Below are positions 1 through 7,682 of a stretch of DNA of 64,000 nucleotides, one piece after another (the stretch's first letter is position 1; every line of letters starts with the position of its first letter). The translations under genes and the position numbers were made by a program. The notes beneath the pieces were generated by a model, which made no database searches, was not told the origin of the DNA, and saw nothing but the letters and a program-made list of their open reading frames with translations. The stretch covers positions 930,001-994,000 of the forward strand of contig NZ_FNSQ01000005.1 in the NCBI RefSeq assembly GCF_900105205.1, read 5' to 3'. The DNA comes from Microbacterium hydrocarbonoxydans (GTDB taxonomy: Bacteria; Actinomycetota; Actinomycetes; Actinomycetales; Microbacteriaceae).

Positions 1-297
1 TCGGTGATCCCGTACAGCTTCGAACTGGCCGCGCTCCGCCGCCTGCCGCAGCGCGTGTTCGGTGTGCTGCTGAGCCTCGAACCCGCGTTCGCCACGCTCG
101 CCGGGTGGCTGATCCTCGGACAGAGCGCGACCCCGCTGCGGATGCTCGCGATCGCCCTCGTGGTCGCGGCCAGCGTCGGCACCACGCTCGGCGTCCGGCG
201 ACGGCGTCGCCGCGCGGATGCCGAGCGCGCCGAGAGCGATGCCGAGCGCGACGACGAGGGCGGGCCGTTCACGGCTCCGATCCCTCTCCCCGACTAG
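1..297 (+). CDS. EamA/DMT-family transporter, 3' part only
   Basis: This is the C-terminal 98 residues of an inner-membrane drug/metabolite-type carrier; the 5' part lies outside the window and the reading frame is open from base 1. Two hydrophobic helices are visible. The first follows the phrase LRRLPQRVFGVLLSLEPAFA, typical of the last repeat of EamA proteins, and the second is a helix near residues 50-62. A basic stretch (VRRRRRRADAE) and an acidic cytoplasmic tail follow. The substrate cannot be inferred. It converges on the YidC gene with only 12 bases between the two stop codons. Confidence 0.8.
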   Translation, partial: SVIPYSFELAALRRLPQRVFGVLLSLEPAFATLAGWLILGQSATPLRMLAIALVVAASVGTTLGVRRRRRRADAERAESDAERDDEGGPFTAPIPLPD

Positions 298-309
298 ACG
301 AGCGAGGCC

Positions 310-1122
310 TCAGGCTGCGACCGCCCCCTTTCCGGCCCTCTTGTCGGCCCTGGTGCCGGATGTCGCCGTGCTCGGTGCGGACGTCGGCAGCGGGTAGCGC
401 CGGCGCAGCAGCATCCGCTGGACCAGTGTCCAGACGACCGTCACGGTGAGGTACAGCGCGGCGGCGAGCGGCACGAAGGCCGCGAACACCGCAGTGAGGT
501 AGTGCAGCGCTCCGGCGATCCGCACCATCGTCGGGGAGTTCAGCGGTGAGTCGTCCTCGGCCGGGGCCGGGCGGAACACCCGCCTGCTGATCTCCGCCAC
601 GGCGATCATCACGACGACGAGGGCGCCGAACACGATGAGCGTGGCCGCTGACGCGTCGCCGCCGAACACCGCTGACACGAGACTGGTGCCCAACGGAGCG
701 CCGAACAGGTCATGGCTGAGCAGATCGTTCGGATGGCCGGCGATCTCGGTGCGGATGAAGAGGGTGTACAGGATGCCGACGATCGGCGCCTGCGCGAGCA
801 CCGGCAGCATGCCCGCGAACGGAGACGTGTTCTCGGAGCGATAGAGCTCGAGCATCTCCTTCTGCAGTCGTTCGGGGTTCTTCTTGTGGCGGCGCTGAAG
901 CTCGCGCAGCCGCGGCGCGAGGCGCGCCCTGGTCTGCTCCGCTCGCGCCTGGGAGATCCCGACGGGGATCAGGAGGGCGCGGACGAGCAGGGTGACGAGC
1001 ACCACGGCGAGGGCCGCGGCGGATGCGCCGGCGAAGGGTGCGACGAGGGTAGAGAGTCCGGCGAGAGCGCCGTACGCGCCGTCGAGGAGGGCGGCGAGGG
1101 GCGGGAAGGCGAAGATGTCCAT
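310..1122 (-). CDS. yidC: YidC/Oxa1-family membrane protein insertase (paralog)
   Basis: 270-residue membrane insertase that helps proteins enter the cytoplasmic membrane. A first helix around residues 34-55 carries the basic groove residue (Arg48 in TLLVRALLIP). A charged cytoplasmic coiled hairpin follows (residues 58-95, rich in Arg/Lys/Glu), then the family segment FAGMLPVLAQAPIVGILYTL and further helices; the tail is basic. It is shorter than the main actinobacterial YidC and is not beside rnpA/rpmH, so I read it as the second paralog. The DUF6412 gene lies 62 bases upstream on the same strand, probably in one operon. Confidence 0.9.
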   Translation of the reverse strand: MDIFAFPPLAALLDGAYGALAGLSTLVAPFAGASAAALAVVLVTLLVRALLIPVGISQARAEQTRARLAPRLRELQRRHKKNPERLQKEMLELYRSENTSPFAGMLPVLAQAPIVGILYTLFIRTEIAGHPNDLLSHDLFGAPLGTSLVSAVFGGDASAATLIVFGALVVVMIAVAEISRRVFRPAPAEDDSPLNSPTMVRIAGALHYLTAVFAAFVPLAAALYLTVTVVWTLVQRMLLRRRYPLPTSAPSTATSGTRADKRAGKGAVAA

Positions 1123-1184
1123 GAGTGTCCGTTCGTGGGTCGGGAAGGGTCGGCGAAAGCCGCGCGGTCCCTCACGAGGACGGA

Positions 1185-1457
1185 CTACGCGGCGACGGCG
1201 ACTCCCGGCGCACGGGGGCGCGGGTGACCCGCGGCATCAGGATCGCTCTGTGCGAGCAGCGTCGAGACGTCGATCGCACGCTGAGGGTGCGGAGAGGTCC
1301 CCGCCGTCGGCGGCACGAGGCTCAGCGCGACGACGAGAGTGAGCGTTGCCAGGGCGACGAGGGCGATGGCGACGCCGACGGCTGCGGCATCCGGCAGCGC
1401 GACGAGGCCGAGCGCGGACGCGACGAAGCCGAGCATCCGCCCGAACCACTCACCCAT
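1185..1457 (-). CDS. DUF6412 small membrane protein
   Basis: Small protein of 90 residues with one long hydrophobic region (FVASALGLVALPDAAAVGVA and the following valine/leucine-rich stretch), so one or two membrane helices, then a Pro/Arg-rich tail. It resembles DUF6412 proteins that accompany YidC paralogs in Actinobacteria; the function is unknown. The start chosen is the second of two close in-frame ATGs because AGGAG then sits six bases upstream; the first ATG (1463) would touch the ribosome site. It lies directly upstream of yidC, so a role in the same membrane process is plausible but inferred. Confidence 0.7.
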   Translation of the reverse strand: MGEWFGRMLGFVASALGLVALPDAAAVGVAIALVALATLTLVVALSLVPPTAGTSPHPQRAIDVSTLLAQSDPDAAGHPRPRAPGVAVAA

Positions 1458-1537
1458 GCACATCTCCTGATCGTTGCTTCGACGGTACCACCCGTCATCC
1501 CCGCCCGCTCCGGTCACGACGGGGATAGCCTCGAGGC

Positions 1538-2584
1538 ATGGCTGATCTGCGTGCACTGCTCGGCATCGAGCATCCGATCGTCCTCGGCCCGTTCGGCGGT
1601 CTCTCCTCGATCGCCCTGACCGCCGCCGTCAGCGAGGCGGGCGGACTGGGCGGATACGGGCTCTACGGCTATGACGGCGACCGCATCCGCTCGACGATCG
1701 CTGCGCTCCGGGAGGCGACGAGCCGACCGTTCGCGGTCAACATCTGGCTGCCCACCGGCGACGAGGTCGAACCCAATGCGCAGCACACCGTGTTCGCCCA
1801 GACGCTGCAGCCCTTCTACGACGCCGTCGGCATCGACGTCCCTGCGCGGCCCGAGCGCTACCTGCCTCCGCTGGACGAGCAGCTCGACGCCATCTGGGAG
1901 GCGGCTCCGCCCGTGCTCAGCGTCGTCTTCGGCGTGCCGTCCGCCGACGTCATCGACGAGGCGCACCGACGGGACATTCGCGTCGTGGGCACCGCCACGA
2001 CCGTTGCGGAGGCCGTGGCGCTCGCCGAAGCGGGTGTCGATGCGGTCGTCGCGACCGGGCTCGAGGCCGGTGGGCACCGCGTGTCATTCCTGCGCCCCGC
2101 CGAGGAGTCGCTGATCGGGACGTTCTCGCTCGTCCCTCAGGTGGTGGATGCGGTGGACGTGCCGGTGATCGCAGCCGGAGGGGTCGCCGACCGACGAGGA
2201 GTGGGTGCGGCCTTCGCTCTCGGCGCCTCCGCAGTGCAGGTGGGAACGGCGTTCCTCGCGACCGCGGAGTCCGCGGCGACCGCGGCGCACCGAGACGCCA
2301 TCCGCTCCACTCCGGCAGATGCCACGGTGCTCACGCGCGCGATGAGCGGACGACTCGCGCGCGGCGCGCGCAACCGCGCCGTGCGCGCGATCGAGGCGAG
2401 TGGCACGATCGCGCCGTTCCCGATGCAGAACTGGCTCACCGGCCGGTTCCGCGCCGCCGCCGGCGAGCAGAACCTGGGCGGGCTCCAGTCGCTGTGGATG
2501 GGGCAGAGCGCCCCACTGGCCAGCTATCAGACCGCTGCGGAGGCGTTCGGCGAGCTGCTCGCCGGTGTGCCGGACGAGCGCTGA
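1538..2584 (+). CDS. Nitronate monooxygenase (2-nitropropane dioxygenase family)
   Basis: 348-residue FMN-dependent TIM-barrel enzyme of the class that oxidises alkyl nitronates, protecting against propionate-3-nitronate and similar compounds. Visible marks are the N-terminal LLGIEHPIVLGPFGG, the glycine-rich ATGLEAGGH loop and the phosphate-binding PVIAAGGVADRRGVGAAFALG followed by VQVGTAFL. Length is normal for the family. TAGCCT lies six bases before the ATG, so the transcript is probably leaderless. It is transcribed divergently from the DUF6412-yidC pair. Confidence 0.88.
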   Translation: MADLRALLGIEHPIVLGPFGGLSSIALTAAVSEAGGLGGYGLYGYDGDRIRSTIAALREATSRPFAVNIWLPTGDEVEPNAQHTVFAQTLQPFYDAVGIDVPARPERYLPPLDEQLDAIWEAAPPVLSVVFGVPSADVIDEAHRRDIRVVGTATTVAEAVALAEAGVDAVVATGLEAGGHRVSFLRPAEESLIGTFSLVPQVVDAVDVPVIAAGGVADRRGVGAAFALGASAVQVGTAFLATAESAATAAHRDAIRSTPADATVLTRAMSGRLARGARNRAVRAIEASGTIAPFPMQNWLTGRFRAAAGEQNLGGLQSLWMGQSAPLASYQTAAEAFGELLAGVPDER

Positions 2585-2593
2585 TCCCGAGCG

Positions 2594-3445
2594 TCAGAGG
2601 ATGACGGTCGACCGACCGTGCACGATCACGCGGTCCTCCGCATGCCACTGCACCGCGCGCGCGAGCACCAGGCGCTCGACGTCGGCTCCTCGGCGCTGCA
2701 GTTCTGCCGCCGACTCGGAGTGCGTGACGCGGGTGACGTCCTGCTCGATGATCGGACCCTCGTCGAGGTCAGCCGTGGCGTAGTGCGCCGTCGCCCCGAT
2801 CAGCTTCACGCCGCGGTCCTTCGCCCTCGCATACGGGTTCGCCCCGATGAAGGCGGGGAGGAAGGAGTGGTGGATGTTGATCACGGGAGCGCCGAGCCCC
2901 TCGATGAAGTCATCCGTGAGGATCTGCATGTACCGGGCGAGGACCACGAGGTCGACGTTGCCGCGGAGCAGCTCGAGCTGACGCTGCTCCATCGACTCCT
3001 TGTCACCCGAGGGGATGTGAACGAACGGCACGCCGAACGAGCGGACGGACTCGGCGAGGTCGGGGTGGTTGGAGACGACCATGGTGACGTCGATGTCGAG
3101 CTGCTCCCGCTGCGTGCGCCACAGGAGCTCCATCAGGCAGTGGTCGTACTTCGACACGAAGATCGCGACGCGCTTGCGGCGGGCGGTGTCGTGCAGCGAC
3201 CATTCCATGCCGAAGCGCTCGGCGACGGGCGCGAGGTCGGCCTCGAGAGCCGTGCGGGCGGCGGACAGGCCGGGCAGGTGGATCACGGTGCGCTGGAAGA
3301 ACCGGCCGCCCTCGGAGTCGGTCGAGTGCTGGTCGAGCGAGATGATGTTCGCGCCGTGCGCGGAGAGCACACCGGCGACGGCGGCGACGATGCCGGGCTG
3401 GTCGTCGCAGGCGATCAGCAGGCGGGCGGTGTCAGGCTGGGACAT
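2594..3445 (-). CDS. purU: Formyltetrahydrofolate deformylase
   Basis: 283-residue cytoplasmic enzyme that hydrolyses 10-formyl-THF to formate and THF, feeding formate to PurT and balancing one-carbon pools. An N-terminal ACT domain (residues 1-85, starting RLLIACDDQPGIVAAVAGVL) is joined to a formyltransferase-fold domain. That domain shows the catalytic INIHHSFLPAF and the GATAHY...LDEGPII segments. An upstream frame is open for over 100 codons, but the start at 3445 is favoured by GAGGAG just upstream and by the normal length. It converges on the nitronate monooxygenase gene, nine bases apart. Confidence 0.95.
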   Translation of the reverse strand: MSQPDTARLLIACDDQPGIVAAVAGVLSAHGANIISLDQHSTDSEGGRFFQRTVIHLPGLSAARTALEADLAPVAERFGMEWSLHDTARRKRVAIFVSKYDHCLMELLWRTQREQLDIDVTMVVSNHPDLAESVRSFGVPFVHIPSGDKESMEQRQLELLRGNVDLVVLARYMQILTDDFIEGLGAPVINIHHSFLPAFIGANPYARAKDRGVKLIGATAHYATADLDEGPIIEQDVTRVTHSESAAELQRRGADVERLVLARAVQWHAEDRVIVHGRSTVIL

Positions 3446-3519
3446 GGGGGCTCCTCGAGGGTGTGCATCGATTCTGCCGTGGATGGGTTCAGCGGGCGAA
3501 TCGCGCCTACCCTGGAGGG

Positions 3520-3999
3520 ATGCAGCAGTCAGGTGAGTCCGCCGCACAGCTCCTCGCGGAGGCGCGGACCGCGCTCGCCGGTGCCCCGAAGGAGGGCCTG
3601 GGCGAGGAGAAGGACTCGCGGTGGCGCGGTCGACGCATCGTGCGGATCGGCGAGGCCTGGCACCTGGGCGTCCTGCTGCTGACGGACACGCACGCGCTGG
3701 CGACCGCGGAGGTCCTGCGAGCCGCCGACCCCGGACGGCGTGGGTACACGGCGGAGTCTGCGCGCGAGCGCGCGGAGCGGCGGGCGCTGGCACTGCGCGG
3801 CGGTTTCGGCGAGGGCGACGTGGTGCACGTCGGCTGGACGGTCATCGACGTGGACGCGGTGGATGCCGGGGGAGAGTCCGGGCCGCTCGCGATGAGGGAC
3901 GGCCTCGCTTCGGTGAGGTGGAGTCAGGCCGGAGGATGGATGCCGTTGGCGGCATATCTGCGGGAGCGGGTCGAGCTCCTGCGGGCCTCTGCGGGCTAG
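3520..3999 (+). CDS. Conserved hypothetical protein (about 159 aa)
   Basis: Soluble 159-residue protein, alpha/beta in character, with no signal peptide or membrane helix and no motif I can tie to a reaction. Features are an Ala/Glu-rich first helix, a middle strand segment (IGEAWHLGVLLLT) and a closing VRWSQAGGWMPLAAYLRERVELL. Similar proteins in Microbacteriaceae are sometimes labelled glutaminase; I see no catalytic signature to support that. TACCCT six bases before the ATG suggests a leaderless start, and the spacer (ggaggg) also looks like a ribosome site. Its TAG stop overlaps the opposing amidotransferase stop at a shared CTAG. Confidence 0.65.
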   Translation: MQQSGESAAQLLAEARTALAGAPKEGLGEEKDSRWRGRRIVRIGEAWHLGVLLLTDTHALATAEVLRAADPGRRGYTAESARERAERRALALRGGFGEGDVVHVGWTVIDVDAVDAGGESGPLAMRDGLASVRWSQAGGWMPLAAYLRERVELLRASAG

Positions 4000-4721
4000 C
4001 GAGCAGCCGCGAACGTCTCGGCGAAACGCCGCAGCAGCGCCGCACCCTCGGTGACCGAGGCCGAGAGGACCTGTCCCTGGACGAGATCGAACTCCTCGGG
4101 GTCGAAGTACCCGGTCGTCCGATAGAACGTCATGCGGTCGGCGAAGTCACGGGGTGTGGGTTCGGGGTGGAACTGCGCGGTGTACAGGTGCGTTCCCACC
4201 CGGTACGCCTGCACGGGACAGGCGTCGTTCGTCGCGAGCAGCACCGCCCCGTCGGGCAGGGAGGCCGCGCTCTCCTTGTGTGCCGTGAACACGGTGAGGG
4301 CGGGTGCACTCGGACCGAACACCGGGTCGGATGCGCCGGCCGCGGTCGTCTCGATCACGGTGGCACTGGCCGACTCCGGGGTCGACAGGGTGACGTCGCC
4401 GCCCAGCATCCGTGTCACGACGCCGATGCTGAAGCAGGTGAAGAACGCCGCGACCTCGGCATCCATCGCCGTGCGCGCGATGTGCTCGAGGTCGGCTTCG
4501 ACGCGCAGCTGCACGGACGACTTCTCGACGTCGCTGACGTTGAAGGGCGAGCCGCCGACCACCACGCCCTGGTAGCGGGCGAGCCGTGCCGGATCCAGGC
4601 GCTCGGTGAGCAGGTCGAGGCGGTCGACGACGTCGACGCCGAGCGCCCGGCGGAACGAGGCGTGCTCGGCATCCGCCGCCCCGAGTTCGGGGCGCACACA
4701 GACGTAGAGAAGCGAGACCAC
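3996..4721 (-). CDS. Class I glutamine amidotransferase-like protein (GuaA-type)
   Basis: 241-residue protein of the stand-alone GATase1 group, expected to release ammonia from glutamine or act as a related thiol hydrolase. The putative nucleophile is the Cys in AAFFTCFSIGVV, and the His-Glu pair is in AQFHPEPTP. The elbow is unusual: classical GATases have G-x-C-x-G, while here the residue after Cys is Phe and the Gly is displaced, so activity is uncertain. The start is set at the second of two adjacent GTG codons because TAGACT then lies exactly six bases upstream. Confidence 0.78.
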   Translation of the reverse strand: MVSLLYVCVRPELGAADAEHASFRRALGVDVVDRLDLLTERLDPARLARYQGVVVGGSPFNVSDVEKSSVQLRVEADLEHIARTAMDAEVAAFFTCFSIGVVTRMLGGDVTLSTPESASATVIETTAAGASDPVFGPSAPALTVFTAHKESAASLPDGAVLLATNDACPVQAYRVGTHLYTAQFHPEPTPRDFADRMTFYRTTGYFDPEEFDLVQGQVLSASVTEGAALLRRFAETFAAAR

Positions 4722-4777
4722 CACGAGAGTCTAACGACGAGGCGGCGAGCCCGATGACGCGGGGCGTCAGAGCGACG

Positions 4778-5515
4778 TCAGCGGGACGAGTTCGAGGTGC
4801 GGCCCCGCACGATCCCGATGAACGTCTCGACGTCGGGCGTGGTGCGCTCCCGTCGCCACGCGAGGGCGACGGTCGACGTCGGGCCGTCCGCGAGAGGGCG
4901 GTGCTCGACATCCTTGCGATGGTGCAGGCGCGCCAGGGACATCGGGACGATGACGATCCCCGTGCCCGTAGCGACGGTCGCGATGGCCTCCGCGACCGGA
5001 AGAGGAGCGAACCGGGGCGCGACGGCTCCGGGGATGTCGAGCGGACCGAGCGGATCGTCGCTCGGGACCATCACCAGCTCGCCGGCGAGGTCCGCGATCG
5101 TGAGCTCGTCGGCGGCCAGCAGATGCGACTCGATCGAAGCCACCACCACCGGCACCTCGTCGTAGAGGGTGATCAGGTGCAGGGAGTCGTCGGCCAGAGG
5201 CAGGCGCACCAGGGCGGCGTCGAGGTCCTGGACCGCCGCGCGCTGCTCGGCGACCGTGATCGGGACGATCTCGACGGGAACATGCGGCATCCGCTGCTTC
5301 CAGGCGTCGACCCACTTGCCGGGGGTCGCACCCGGCACGACTCCGAGGCGGAACGTGCGCGGCTCCTCGGATTCCGTCTGCGCGTCGAACACGACGCCGG
5401 ACGTCTTCTTGGGGGGCTTGGGGGCCGGGAACCGCTGCGCGGGGGCCGCCTTGTTCCGGCGCACCGGAGAGCCTTTGCCGGCGCGCCCCGCCGGTCGTCG
5501 TCCCTGAGTCGCCAT
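4778..5515 (-). CDS. LysR-type substrate-binding domain protein lacking the DNA-binding domain
   Basis: 245 residues. A basic, Pro-rich, probably unstructured N-terminus (residues 1-45) replaces the winged helix. From FRLGVVPGATPGKW onward it is a LysR_substrate periplasmic-binding-like domain, including the subdomain crossover segments EVPVVVASIESHLLAA and VPVAEAIATVATGTGIVIVPMSLARL-like text typical of the C-terminal half. It cannot bind DNA through the normal HTH. It may be a small-molecule sensor, a partner of another regulator, or RNA/DNA-binding through its Lys/Arg tail. TACCCT lies seven bases before the ATG. The whole gene is intact, not a truncation by stop or frameshift. Confidence 0.8.
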   Translation of the reverse strand: MATQGRRPAGRAGKGSPVRRNKAAPAQRFPAPKPPKKTSGVVFDAQTESEEPRTFRLGVVPGATPGKWVDAWKQRMPHVPVEIVPITVAEQRAAVQDLDAALVRLPLADDSLHLITLYDEVPVVVASIESHLLAADELTIADLAGELVMVPSDDPLGPLDIPGAVAPRFAPLPVAEAIATVATGTGIVIVPMSLARLHHRKDVEHRPLADGPTSTVALAWRRERTTPDVETFIGIVRGRTSNSSR

Positions 5516-5558
5516 GCTGTCCAGGGTACTCGTCGGGCCTCGGCCCGATCGCCCGCGG

Positions 5559-5966
5559 TCAGGCCGCGAGCCAGAGACCCTTCGGGTCGGTCGCGACGGT
5601 CAGTCCGGCGGCCACGGTCTCGTCGTCGCCGATGCGCGCGCCACGAACGATGCGCGCCCCCGCTCCGACCTCTGTGCGGACGCCGATGTGCGCTCCGTCT
5701 CCGACGGCAGCGCCCTGTCCGATGTGTGCGTGCGCGTCGACGTGCGCACCCTCGCCGATCACGGCATCCGGTTCGATCCATGCGCCGCGGGCGATGGTCG
5801 CCCCGGCGCCGATACGCGCACCGGGTTCGATGTAGGCGCCCGCTTCGATGTGCGCCTTCGGATGGACCTTCGCGCCATGCGCGACGAGACCGCGACCGTT
5901 GGCGTGCTTGCGGTATCGCAGCGTGGCGCCCTGGTCGTTCTCGATGTCGACGTAGTTCTTTCCCAC
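5559..5966 (-). CDS. Left-handed beta-helix (hexapeptide repeat) protein
   Basis: 135-residue protein built almost wholly of hexapeptide repeats (AHIEAG, AYIEPG, ARIGAG, ATIARG, AWIEPD and so on), the fold of gamma-class carbonic anhydrases and LbetaH acyltransferases. I do not see a clear acyltransferase catalytic His or the three-His zinc site in canonical spacing, so the reaction is unknown. The GTG start at 5966 is preferred over an upstream ATG at 6038 because GGGAGGA stands four to five bases before it and the palindrome/promoter lies between the two. The gene is monocistronic. Confidence 0.75.
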   Translation of the reverse strand: MGKNYVDIENDQGATLRYRKHANGRGLVAHGAKVHPKAHIEAGAYIEPGARIGAGATIARGAWIEPDAVIGEGAHVDAHAHIGQGAAVGDGAHIGVRTEVGAGARIVRGARIGDDETVAAGLTVATDPKGLWLAA

Positions 5967-5980
5967 GATTCCTCCCGTGT

Positions 5981-5996
5981 TCCGGAGTGCTCCGGA
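5981..5996. promoter_or_regulatory. Palindromic operator candidate upstream of the hexapeptide-repeat gene
   Basis: TCCGGAG-TG-CTCCGGA is a perfect 7-bp inverted repeat with a 2-base centre. Reading on the minus strand, a TATATC -10-like element precedes it directly, so a bound protein would sit at the transcription start of the hexapeptide-repeat gene. No regulator gene lies next to it. Confidence 0.45.
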
Positions 5997-6047
5997 TATA
6001 TCAATAACCACGGGTGCCTCGAATTCATTCCCGAGCATGGATGCGGG

Positions 6048-6821
6048 TCAGCTCTGGCAGGTCGGACACCAGAAGGTGATGCGCTCGCGGGTCGGATCGG
6101 CACCCTGCTCGCCACGTCGGATGAGCGTGCCGCAGCGACGACACGGCCGCCCCGCACGGCCGTAGACCCACGTTCCCTGACCTGGGCGATCGACGCCGGT
6201 GAAGGTGCGATGGCGGCGGTCGCGGTTCATGCGGATCGTGCGCACCCCGAGATCGAGGAGGGCGGGCACATCGACCTCCTGCGCAGGGGTGGTGGGCAGG
6301 ATTCCGCGGAGGAACAGGAGTTCTGCGGCGTACTCGTTGCCGAAGCCTGCGACGTTGCGCTGGTCGAGGAGAGCGACGTGGATGCTGCGGGAGTCGCCGC
6401 CGACCCGCCGGGCGGCCTCGACCGCGTCCCAATCGGGGCCGAGTGGGTCGGGCCCGAGATAGCCGACCAGTTCGTCCTCGTCGCGCGTGGGTACGACCTC
6501 GATCTCGGCGAGATCGATGCCGACGGCTTCGCGCTGGGCGGTGCCCACGATCGCACGCACCTTGAAGGCCGGATGCCGCCACTTCTCGCCGACGCGGTAG
6601 ACGAGCCAGGCGCCGTCCATGCGCAGATGGGAATGGAGGGTGCTATCGCCGATGCGCAGCAGCAGGTGCTTGCCGCGCGCGATGGAGGAGCGGATCGGCT
6701 GACCGGTGAGATCGAGGGTCGCGAAGCGCGGCACGCGCAGGTCGAAGCGTGCGACCTCACCGCCGACCAGCGCCTCGTCGAGGCGCTTGGCTGCGCGGAA
6801 GACCGTGTCGCCCTCGGGCAT
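6048..6821 (-). CDS. nei: Fpg/Nei-family DNA glycosylase (endonuclease VIII type)
   Basis: 257-residue base-excision-repair enzyme that removes oxidised bases and nicks the abasic strand by beta/delta elimination. The N-terminus MPEGDTVFRAAKRL gives the catalytic Pro2-Glu3 and the Nei-type Asp/Thr. The H2TH region contains LLDQRNVAGFGNEYAAELL, and the C-terminal zinc finger is PCRRCG...FWCPTCQ. Its ATG overlaps the stop of the upstream EI24 gene (TGATG), so the two are translationally coupled. It ends close to, and converges with nothing before, the hexapeptide-repeat gene on the same strand. Confidence 0.93.
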   Translation of the reverse strand: MPEGDTVFRAAKRLDEALVGGEVARFDLRVPRFATLDLTGQPIRSSIARGKHLLLRIGDSTLHSHLRMDGAWLVYRVGEKWRHPAFKVRAIVGTAQREAVGIDLAEIEVVPTRDEDELVGYLGPDPLGPDWDAVEAARRVGGDSRSIHVALLDQRNVAGFGNEYAAELLFLRGILPTTPAQEVDVPALLDLGVRTIRMNRDRRHRTFTGVDRPGQGTWVYGRAGRPCRRCGTLIRRGEQGADPTRERITFWCPTCQS

Positions 6822-7648
6822 CAGACAGGTCCTGGTGCGGTGGGCGCAGGGGGTGCCGTGGGGGGCGCGGGTGCCGGGGGTGCGGCGGGTGCTGGGGGAG
6901 GCGCGAGCTGCGGCAGCGGTGTCCGGTGCATCATGCTGCGCGCGAGCGTCGTCGCTCCGGCCACGGCGGCAGGCATGACAGCCACCGCACCGCCCGGGAT
7001 CAGGAAGCAGAGCTGGGTCGCGACCCCGAAGCCGAGCACGCGCGCGCGGCTGCCTCGGAAGAGCAGGGCGCGGTCGGCCGGGCTGAGACCACGGGCGTCG
7101 AAGGCACGCCCCGTGAGCTCGCGGGCCAGCATCCGTCCCGACAGCATGACGCCGCCGACCGCACCGAGGAAGCCGCCGATGAGGGGGATGAGGCCGAGTA
7201 GCAGCACGAGGATCGCGATCAGGATGCCGAGCAGCACCAGGCGAAGGCTCTCGCCCACCGCCATCCAGAATCCGCCGCCGTCAGACGGAGGAGCGTCGCC
7301 GAGATCCGTCTCGACCGCCCGCCAGATGCGCTGGTAGAAGGGGTCGCCGATCGCGAGTGCGAGCGCGCTGAACACCGCGCTCGCGAGCGCGAGCGCTGCG
7401 ACGAAGACGACGATGCCGACGGCGGCGCGCAGCGCCGAGCGCCAGGCCGGGATCCAGCCGTCGGCGAACGGGGTGAGTGCGTCGGAGATCGGGCCGAGCG
7501 ACAGTGCCAGTGGCACGAGACCGGCGAGCAGCACCAGCGCGGCGATCACCCCGGGCACGAGGCCGAGGGCCATGAGCCCCGGTCGACGCCGCCACGTGCC
7601 GAAGCCACGCAGGAGGGTGCGGATGCCGTCGACGAACTCCCCGATCAT
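6821..7648 (-). CDS. EI24 domain (CysZ-like) membrane protein
   Basis: 275-residue polytopic membrane protein. Four hydrophobic segments are visible: near 28-50, 75-98, 130-150 and a C-terminal one around 208-228. The CysZ/EI24-type FIPLIGGFLGAVGGV-like middle section is present. The C-terminal 40 residues are Pro/Ala repeats. CysZ relatives import sulfate, but no cys genes are nearby, so the role here is open. TAGGCT sits six bases before the ATG, indicating a leaderless transcript that continues into nei. Confidence 0.8.
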   Translation of the reverse strand: MIGEFVDGIRTLLRGFGTWRRRPGLMALGLVPGVIAALVLLAGLVPLALSLGPISDALTPFADGWIPAWRSALRAAVGIVVFVAALALASAVFSALALAIGDPFYQRIWRAVETDLGDAPPSDGGGFWMAVGESLRLVLLGILIAILVLLLGLIPLIGGFLGAVGGVMLSGRMLARELTGRAFDARGLSPADRALLFRGSRARVLGFGVATQLCFLIPGGAVAVMPAAVAGATTLARSMMHRTPLPQLAPPPAPAAPPAPAPPTAPPAPTAPGPV

Positions 7649-7682
7649 GCGTCCAGCCTAGAAGCAGCGATCATCGGGTCGG

